Source: an uncultured Ruminococcus sp.
GTDB lineage: Bacteria; Bacillota; Clostridia; RUG12999
Reading direction: 5' to 3'
Length of the DNA stretch: 34,969 bases
Assembly: GCA_902784805.1 (NCBI GenBank)
Contig: CACZWD010000039.1
Location: forward strand, 1 to 34,969
Shown: positions 29,362 to 34,969 of the stretch, piece after piece
How the letters are laid out: each line of letters begins with the position of its first letter
Position numbering within the stretch: the stretch's first letter is position 1
Program-made: the position numbers and the translations under genes
Notes under the pieces: model-generated
Seen by the model: only the letters and a program-made list of their open reading frames with translations
What the model was told of the DNA's origin: nothing
Database searches by the model: none

Positions 29362-31083
29362 TTATTCTTCAATTTTTTTGTACTCCATACAAAGCATGGT
29401 CAAATCATCGAACTGCTCCGCGCTTTTTACAAACTCGTCAATAGCTGTATGCACATTTTTAAGTATTTGTTCGGGTGCCGCATTTGTATCTTTGTTGAGA
29501 GCCGAAAGCATACGTTCTTTTTCAAACATATTTCCTTGAGCATCTGTTGCTTCGGGCACTCCGTCGGTGTACAAAAATATCTTTGAACCCGGCTCAAGCA
29601 TCAGCTCATACTGCTTATACTTTATGCCGTCCATACCGCCGATTACAAAACCGTGAGTATCCTTTAACAATTCAAAAGCACCGCCGGGATTTTTTAATGC
29701 AGGGTATTCATGTCCGGCGTTTGCCGCCGTGAGCTTTCCGGTGGATATTTCCAGTATCCCCAGCCAGACCGTTACAAACATTTCTTCACGGTTATTGGAA
29801 CAAATCGCTGCGTTTGTATCGCTCAATATTTGTGCGGGGCTTTTGCCCATCATAGCATTGTTGGCGAGAATTATCTTGGTTGCCATCATAAACAGTGCCG
29901 CGGGGATACCTTTTCCCGAAACATCAGCTATAACCATACACAGATGATTGCTATCTATAAGGAAAAAGTCATAAAAATCGCCTCCGACCTCTTTTGCCGG
30001 ATCCATTGTTGCATAAATATCAAATTCAGACCTGTCCGGAAAGGCGGGATAGACGTTTGGAAGCATATCTGCCTGTATTCGGGTAGCAAGATTCAATTCC
30101 GTGGTAATTCGTTCTTTTTCTGCCGTTATTTTCGTCAGATTTTCCTCGTATTCGGAAAGAGACATCTCCATATCCGCCATAACAAGGCTAAGATTTTCCA
30201 CCTCGTCTCCGGTATGTATATCAAGTGATGCAAAACAGTTCGTGTCCTTAACTCCCGCGCTTCGTTCTTTCGCGTATTCCTGTGCGGCATTGGCAATCTC
30301 GTCAATCGGTTCCACCAATGTTTTTTTCATATGCCTTATCATCAAGAACGAAATAATCATAATTATCAGCAACATGGCAACAGTGACCTGCAGCGTGTAT
30401 GTACGTATACCTGTCAAAACATTATCTATTGTCACATCAACAAGCAGAAACGCACAAATTTTTCCCTTATCATTCCGTAGTGGCGTCCCTGCGGTACAAA
30501 TCCAGCCGTATTTATCGATATGCTCAATATCATAAAGCATACCTTCGCCGTTCCAATCCAAAAACTTATGCATCCCTTTTTCGTTTACCGGCTCCCATTC
30601 ACCGGGCAAAAGCCGGTCTTCTTCGTCGGGGTCAACAATATACACCATGGCGCTGTTTTCTTCATCATACATAGCAAGATAAACATCCGAAACATCTTCC
30701 GAACGGGTATAATTTGAAAGCATATTAATTAAAACAGTATAGTTTTTGGCGCTTTCAAATTCGGAAAATTCGGCACGATATTCAGCGGTGCCGGTTTTCA
30801 TACGTTTTTCCGCATTTAAGCTTTTGTATTTTTCCATAACCTCCTGCGCAAACGCAAGCGGATCTGCTCCATATGTTGCCGACATGGAGGCGTACTGCGA
30901 AATATAAAAAGCATGGTTTACATACTGCATTGTAAGTGAATAACTGTATAATCCCAAGCCGACTATCAGCATGACAATGCCGAGCAAAATACAGCCTAAC
31001 AGCGTCGCGCGAAATGTTTTTGCTTCAAGAGAATAGTGCTTTCGTTGTGCAGCACTCATTTCTCTGACTGTTTTTTCAGGCAT
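29362..31083 (-). CDS. Membrane SpoIIE/PP2C serine phosphatase with extracellular sensor and HAMP
   Basis: The protein is about 573 aa. A membrane segment (about 27-50) is followed by an extracellular domain (about 52-228) that looks Cache-like. A second membrane segment (about 231-250), a HAMP linker (about 251-310), a coiled coil, and a PP2C/SpoIIE domain (about 345-570) follow. Catalytic metal aspartates are visible in VGGDFYD (D369) and IADVSGKG (D387), with LYTDGVPEA and EQFDDLTMLC later. Such enzymes dephosphorylate STAS proteins, here probably the adjacent STAS protein and/or the fused one. The ATG at 31083 is preferred over a TTG at 31104 because GGAGG lies 6 nt upstream. It starts 13 bp after the STAS gene. 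Confidence 0.92.
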   Translation of the reverse strand: MPEKTVREMSAAQRKHYSLEAKTFRATLLGCILLGIVMLIVGLGLYSYSLTMQYVNHAFYISQYASMSATYGADPLAFAQEVMEKYKSLNAEKRMKTGTAEYRAEFSEFESAKNYTVLINMLSNYTRSEDVSDVYLAMYDEENSAMVYIVDPDEEDRLLPGEWEPVNEKGMHKFLDWNGEGMLYDIEHIDKYGWICTAGTPLRNDKGKICAFLLVDVTIDNVLTGIRTYTLQVTVAMLLIIMIISFLMIRHMKKTLVEPIDEIANAAQEYAKERSAGVKDTNCFASLDIHTGDEVENLSLVMADMEMSLSEYEENLTKITAEKERITTELNLATRIQADMLPNVYPAFPDRSEFDIYATMDPAKEVGGDFYDFFLIDSNHLCMVIADVSGKGIPAALFMMATKIILANNAMMGKSPAQILSDTNAAICSNNREEMFVTVWLGILEISTGKLTAANAGHEYPALKNPGGAFELLKDTHGFVIGGMDGIKYKQYELMLEPGSKIFLYTDGVPEATDAQGNMFEKERMLSALNKDTNAAPEQILKNVHTAIDEFVKSAEQFDDLTMLCMEYKKIEE

Positions 31084-31096
31084 AGCGCTCCTCCGT

Positions 31097-31396
31097 TTAC
31101 TCAATAGTCAAAATATCCGAAAATCCCGTAACTTCAAAAATCTCCTTTATTGTTTCGTTCACACGGCAAAGCTTCATTTTTCCCTGTCTGTTCATAGCTT
31201 TCTGTGCCAAAAGCAACACACGCAAACCCGCGGAAGAAATATATTCCAGCTTTTTGAAATCCAATATGAGTTCCGTAAGTCCCGGGAGCGCTTCACGTAT
31301 AACCTTTTCCATTTCCGGCGCCGTAACCGTATCCAGCCGCCCTTCAAGTGTCAGGACAGCCTTTGTGTTTTCGATTTTTTTGCTAATATTCAGCAT
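31097..31396 (-). CDS. STAS-domain anti-anti-sigma factor-like protein
   Basis: This single STAS-domain protein of about 99 aa resembles SpoIIAA, RsbV and BtrV. The motif LEYISSAGLRVLLLAQ contains the serine that RsbW-type kinases phosphorylate and PP2C phosphatases restore. It is nearly identical around this motif to the STAS domain of the fused kinase two genes downstream. The start is uncertain: ATG 31396 has AAAGGA 12 nt upstream, while ATG 31408 lies only 1 nt after it. The reading frame extends further upstream into the diguanylate cyclase gene but without a better site. Its partners are probably the two HATPase domains in this operon, because no separate RsbW is present. Confidence 0.88.
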   Translation of the reverse strand: MLNISKKIENTKAVLTLEGRLDTVTAPEMEKVIREALPGLTELILDFKKLEYISSAGLRVLLLAQKAMNRQGKMKLCRVNETIKEIFEVTGFSDILTIE

Positions 31397-31442
31397 TTTT
31401 ATATTCATTCCTTTCTGACGCACATATACGCAGCAAAATTCG

Positions 31443-32657
31443 CTACATCTGCTGTGCCATATCATTCAATAATTGTTTTCTCTCGTACATTTTTTTATCA
31501 GCCTGCTTAAAAACATCATTAAGGCTGCGGTCAATACCGGGGTAAAACTCTTTAAGTCCCGCGGCAATAATTACCGACCCGTTTTTAAGATTTTTTTCTA
31601 TCTGTATATTAAAGGACAATAAGAGCTCTTTTCGTTTGTTATAATCGGTACCTTCAAGAATTGCCGCAAATTCATCTCCGCCTATACGGTAAAGCGGGCT
31701 GTTTTTAAATATGTTGCAAATAAGCCTGCAAGCATCTTTAAGCAGCCTGTTTCCTGCCTCGTGTCCCAATGTATCGTTCGCAGTTTTAAGCCCGTTAAGG
31801 TCAAAAACAACAACGGCAAATTCCTTCATCACACCGTTTGCGATTCGCCTGTTTATACTTGTTTCCGCTTCGGAATAGGCGTGTAAGCTTCTGACTCCCG
31901 TAAGAGAGTCGGTATATGCCATATTCTTTACCGTTCCGAGCTCCTGTTTACGTAGCTGCTCCCGTTTAAGAAGCTTTTCAAGCTCTGTTCTGCGTTCTTC
32001 TTTTTCATCTTCCAAAACAAAGGTATGAATAATACAGGTGCCGAGTAAGTATCCGATTGCGTATAGCGGCAAAAGAGGATAAAATATCTGGGCAAAAATA
32101 AAAATTGTCATTGCAACGCAGTAAAAACCAATTGTTCTGTATCGGCGCCCTCTTCTGCTTTTTTTCTTTAAGCTGATGAAAAGCGTATATGCGGATATCA
32201 TTAAAAACAAGAGAATCTGAATAAACAAGTTTATATATCTCACTTTACCGGCATTATAAACACCGCTTTCATCGAAATAAAATAATATCGGATAAAAGAA
32301 ATTAACCGACAAAACGATTAATTCGCATACAAAATAAATTCGGCCGGTAAAGAACAATATTTTTCCAAATAAAAGTTTTTCATTCAGATATTCTATTACA
32401 TACTGCGTCAGCAAAAAAACCGACATAGCCATAGTTATAAAATAAATAACCGTATTAAAATAATTGATATATATAAGCTTGTGCTCGTACAGAATCCCCC
32501 ATAAAGTATCGGAAATATAGTAGCACATAACGCAATTCAAAAAATGACGATATGTTTTATTCGCGGATGATTCGTCTTTATTGCTGTTTCTTAAAACATC
32601 ATAATTAATTATAATATGTATAAGCAGAGCAATAATTCCAAAGCTTGAATACACCAT
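31443..32657 (-). CDS. Membrane diguanylate cyclase (GGDEF)
   Basis: This 404-aa protein has about seven hydrophobic segments in residues 5-215, a short coiled coil (about 217-240), and a GGDEF domain (about 245-400). The active site YRIGGDEF (326-330) is intact, and so are DSLTGVRSL and VFDLNGLKTANDTLGHEAG. It should make cyclic di-GMP from two GTP. The usual inhibitory RxxD site before GGDEF reads KNSP here, so product inhibition through that site is not expected. It is the first gene of the partner-switching operon, behind a consensus promoter. The multi-span sensor has no ligand I recognise. GGGAG lies 10 nt before the ATG, with a closer AGGA. Confidence 0.9.
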   Translation of the reverse strand: MVYSSFGIIALLIHIIINYDVLRNSNKDESSANKTYRHFLNCVMCYYISDTLWGILYEHKLIYINYFNTVIYFITMAMSVFLLTQYVIEYLNEKLLFGKILFFTGRIYFVCELIVLSVNFFYPILFYFDESGVYNAGKVRYINLFIQILLFLMISAYTLFISLKKKSRRGRRYRTIGFYCVAMTIFIFAQIFYPLLPLYAIGYLLGTCIIHTFVLEDEKEERRTELEKLLKREQLRKQELGTVKNMAYTDSLTGVRSLHAYSEAETSINRRIANGVMKEFAVVVFDLNGLKTANDTLGHEAGNRLLKDACRLICNIFKNSPLYRIGGDEFAAILEGTDYNKRKELLLSFNIQIEKNLKNGSVIIAAGLKEFYPGIDRSLNDVFKQADKKMYERKQLLNDMAQQM

Positions 32658-32727
32658 ATTCCTGCCACTCCCTAAAAACCAATCAGAACTTGCTTTACAA
32701 ATGTGTTTTTTTATTTCACAATTACAA

Positions 32728-32756
32728 ATTATATATCATAATTCAAAATATGTCAA
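32728..32756 (-). promoter_or_regulatory. Sigma-A promoter of the GGDEF/partner-switching operon
   Basis: A perfect TTGACA (32756-32751), a 17-bp spacer and a perfect TATAAT (32733-32728) lie on the minus strand, about 70 bp before the GGDEF start codon. It suggests vegetative expression. Confidence 0.88.
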
Positions 32757-32807
32757 CATTTTTTGTAATTTTTAAAAAAATCGCAGTATCTTGTTTTTTT
32801 AACGTAA

Positions 32808-32835
32808 TAATGTCCTCATTTTCAGGAGGACATTA
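32808..32835 (-). terminator. Hairpin after the LOG gene, possible terminator
   Basis: A perfect 10-bp stem TAATGTCCTC/GAGGACATTA with an 8-nt loop lies 9 bp past the LOG stop codon. The T-run is on the plus strand side; on the minus strand only TTACGTT follows. Termination of the LOG transcript is plausible but not certain. Confidence 0.55.
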
Positions 32836-32843
32836 AAATTTTT

Positions 32844-33428
32844 TTACTTTGCCGGCAAATTTTTCATATCTTCAACACGGATTTCCTTTGCCTCGTATTT
32901 CTCCAGCCAGTCAAGAAGGATGCCCGGAGCGTCAAATACTCTGAAAAGTTCAAGGCTTGCCTCGGACATAAAGCCTTGTTTCGCGGTTTTCACAAGCATT
33001 TTAACCATATCGTCATAATAGCCGTCAATATTATAAAGCGCTATTGCCTTTTTGTGTCTGGCAAGCTGTTTTAAAGTAAGCACTTCAAAAAACTCGTCAA
33101 ATGTTCCCACACCGCCGGGAGCAACAATAAAAGCTTCCGATTTCTCAAAGAGAATTCTTTTTCTTTCACCCATTGTTTCGGTATATATAAACTCATTGCT
33201 GTGCGGAAAAAGAATGCCGTCGGCGTTAAAAAACGAAGGAGCGACACCTATAATATAGCCGTGGTTTTCGTACATTCCTCTTGCAGCGGCGCCCATCATA
33301 CCTCCGATTCCGCCGCCGAAAACAAGAGTATGACCGCGCTGAGCCATTAACTTTCCGAGTTCCTCGGTTTTTTCAATATATATTTTTTTTATTTTATTGC
33401 TTGAAGCACCGTAAATACAAATATTCAT
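32844..33428 (-). CDS. LOG-family protein (putative nucleoside 5'-monophosphate phosphoribohydrolase)
   Basis: The protein is about 194 aa with a Rossmann-like lysine-decarboxylase-superfamily fold. MNICIYGASSNK, VFGGGIGGMMGAAARG and the signature PGGVGTFDEFFE are all present, which places it in the LOG (YvdD/TIGR00730) family. Characterised members cleave cytokinin or AMP-type nucleotides to base and ribose 5-phosphate. The bacterial role is often unclear, and old lysine decarboxylase labels should be avoided. The ATG at 33428 is chosen because AGGTGA lies 5 nt upstream. It follows the broken hydrolase by 5 bp and probably shares its transcript with proC. Confidence 0.88.
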   Translation of the reverse strand: MNICIYGASSNKIKKIYIEKTEELGKLMAQRGHTLVFGGGIGGMMGAAARGMYENHGYIIGVAPSFFNADGILFPHSNEFIYTETMGERKRILFEKSEAFIVAPGGVGTFDEFFEVLTLKQLARHKKAIALYNIDGYYDDMVKMLVKTAKQGFMSEASLELFRVFDAPGILLDWLEKYEAKEIRVEDMKNLPAK

Positions 33429-33433
33429 AAAAA

Positions 33434-34214
33434 TCACCTATTTATATTTTTAATCCATCGTGCCGCTTCGTCAATCCACTTTGCGGCATACGGAATATCC
33501 ATTTCACTGTTTCCGCACGAGGTTATTTCGTTTGCAAGCGCAACACCGTGACAGCCCTCCGGATAAATATGCAGCTCGTAAGAAATGCCGTTATCGGTAA
33601 GCGCCTGCGCCATAGCAAGTGAATTATATACAGATACTACTGTGTCTGGTACTGTATGTACAAGAAACATCGGCACGGTTCTTTCGTCAACACAATTTTC
33701 AAGAGAATATTTTTCCAGCTGCTCCACTGTCGGATTTTCCGTACCGAGTATATTGTAAAAAGAGCCTAAATGAGCGCCCCTGACAACTCCTGAAATTACG
33801 GGATACACGGGAATAACGGCTTTCGGCTTATTATAGCCGTAAGGCATATCTGTCGCCTCGTAAATTTCCTTCATATGCCAAAGAGTACCGAGGCTTGCGC
33901 ATAAATGCCGCATCGGCATAAAAACGCTCCGCGTTATCCTTAATATATTTCATTGCTTTTGAAGCTTCAATAAGCGGTTTCGGGAAAACGGCTTTTTCTT
34001 TAACCGAATAGTGCAGTACAAAAGCGTTAAAACCCTTTGCCGCAAAAGCAAGCGCGACAGGTTCGCCTTCACGGTCACTGCATACCTCCGAATAGCCGCC
34101 GCCCGGAATTACAAGTATTGAATCCTTTATTCTTCCGTAAATATCATCGGGAACATAAGTTTCAAGAAACACATTTTCATCATTTTCATCTAAACGTATT
34201 TTTTCATAAATCAT
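33434..34214 (-). pseudogene. Alpha/beta hydrolase (acetyl-esterase-like), broken by an internal deletion
   Basis: Two overlapping frames encode the halves of one esterase-like alpha/beta hydrolase. The 5' half (from ATG 34214) has the oxyanion motif VIPGGGYSEV and runs to KYIKDNAERF. The 3' half has HLCASLGTLWHM, the acid-site segment HTVPDTVVSVYNS and the histidine segment PEGCHGVALA. The family usually has about 16 residues including GFSAGG between AERF and HL. Here only 13 bases remain, a loss of about 35 nt near 33905-33930 that removes the catalytic serine motif and shifts the frame. No active product is expected. It lies between proC (14 bp) and the LOG gene (5 bp), so the rest of the operon may still be transcribed. 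Confidence 0.85.
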
Positions 34215-34228
34215 TTTTTAACCTCTTT

Positions 34229-34969
34229 TTAATTTATATTTTTATTTTTCATATACGCTCCGCAGACAGCGTCAATTACCGCCGCTCTCATACCGCCTTT
34301 TTCAAGCGCGTGTACGCCTTCAATGGTTGTTCCGCCGGGGCTGCATACATCATCCTTTAAGCTTTCAGGGTGTCTGCCGGTTTCAATAATCATAGCTCCG
34401 GCACCTGTTATCGTCTGCGCCGCGAGCCTTGCGGCAAGCGCTCTCGGAAGTCCGCATTTAACCGCGCCGTCCGCCATACTCTGCGCGAACATATACACAA
34501 AAGCGGGACCGCAGCCCGAAACCGCGCTTGCGGCATCAATGAGTCTTTCCTCAATTTCCATAAGCACCCCGGATTTTTCCATAGCGGAGACAAATTCCTC
34601 TTTTTCGTCTTTTGTTACCGCTTCGTTTGCACAATAAACCGTTGTTCCCATACCGATACTTACGGGTGTATTTGGCATAATGCGTATAACAGGATATTTT
34701 TCTCCCAAAATATCACATATTTTTTCTGTTGTAACGGCTGCCGCCATTGTAACGATAACAAAACGCTCCTTACGGTTTTTAAGCGTATCTTTTATTGTTT
34801 CAAACAATTGCCCTATCGTTTGCGGCTTTACGCCGATAAAAATGTATTGCGCTTTTTCCGCGACATCAAAATTATCACCGACCACACAACCGATTTTTTT
34901 TGCCAAAGCTTCGGCTTTTTCTTTTGTGCGGTTTGAAACGATGATTTTTTCGGGATTTTCCGCCTTTGA
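34229..34969 (-). CDS. proC: Pyrroline-5-carboxylate reductase, N-terminus cut by window edge
   Basis: The last 246 residues are visible. The N-terminal start with the GxGxxG NAD(P) motif lies beyond the window; the first visible codons read SKAENPEKIIVSNRTKEKA. Family motifs include FIGVKPQ, RIMPNTPVSIGMGTTVY, the DAASAVSGCGPAFVYMF segment and SPGGTTIEGVHALEKGG. The enzyme reduces 1-pyrroline-5-carboxylate to proline with NAD(P)H in the cytoplasm, the last step of proline synthesis. The visible length fits a full protein of about 265-270 aa. It heads a short transcript with the broken hydrolase and the LOG gene. Confidence 0.95.
   Translation of the reverse strand, partial: SKAENPEKIIVSNRTKEKAEALAKKIGCVVGDNFDVAEKAQYIFIGVKPQTIGQLFETIKDTLKNRKERFVIVTMAAAVTTEKICDILGEKYPVIRIMPNTPVSIGMGTTVYCANEAVTKDEKEEFVSAMEKSGVLMEIEERLIDAASAVSGCGPAFVYMFAQSMADGAVKCGLPRALAARLAAQTITGAGAMIIETGRHPESLKDDVCSPGGTTIEGVHALEKGGMRAAVIDAVCGAYMKNKNIN

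Overview
The window looks like a chromosomal segment of a low-to-moderate GC, anaerobic, endospore-forming Clostridia-type Firmicute. The evidence is the gene order rpoB-rpoC-rpsL-rpsG-fusA-tuf, a pro-sigma-K gene with an intact hydrophobic pro-sequence, an oxygen-sensitive class III ribonucleotide reductase (nrdD/nrdG), Gram-positive-type Shine-Dalgarno sequences, and sigma-A promoters with near-perfect TTGACA-17-TATAAT spacing. Every gene except sigK lies on the minus strand. No tRNA, rRNA, CRISPR array, insertion sequence or prophage gene was seen.

Layout, from high to low coordinates (the direction of transcription). (i) 32.8-35.0 kb: proC (cut by the window edge), a broken alpha/beta hydrolase pseudogene and a LOG-family gene. 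(ii) 23.2-32.7 kb: one long apparent operon behind a consensus promoter. It encodes a membrane diguanylate cyclase, a STAS anti-anti-sigma protein, a membrane SpoIIE/PP2C phosphatase with an extracellular sensor, a STAS-kinase-HATPase triple fusion, a SpoT/MESH1-like HD hydrolase, a DUF218 membrane protein, a MATE transporter fused to an RsbW-like ATPase, and an RsbQ-sized alpha/beta hydrolase. It has all the parts of a partner-switching circuit but no linked sigma factor, and it is the most system-like and least explained part of the window. (iii) 10.4-23.1 kb: the transcription/translation block. A ~330-nt structured leader precedes rpoB-rpoC, and a separate promoter with a leader hairpin drives rpsL-rpsG-fusA-tuf. 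(iv) 9.6-10.3 kb: sigK on the plus strand, divergent from (v) a DUF3343 (putative Se/S carrier-like) gene paired with a cysteine-desulfurase-family enzyme. (vi) 4.3-7.9 kb: a membrane protein, a TPR protein, a DUF4037 protein and nrdG. (vii) 0.3-4.1 kb: nrdD-trxB-zinc-ribbon membrane protein, driven by a promoter carrying two NrdR-box-like sites. The NrdD protein carries its own C-terminal redoxin domain, so NADPH to TrxB to redoxin to NrdD is a plausible electron route encoded in one transcript.

Three genes carry deletion-type lesions in very conserved places. rpoB is shifted by one base at an A7 run that is also a slippery heptamer. tuf lacks five residues of a nearly invariant G-domain strand. 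The alpha/beta hydrolase has lost its nucleophile elbow and its frame. The first two genes are essential, so sequence or assembly error must be excluded first, but each lesion is specific enough to check. RpoC carries an insertion of about 100 residues compared with B. subtilis.
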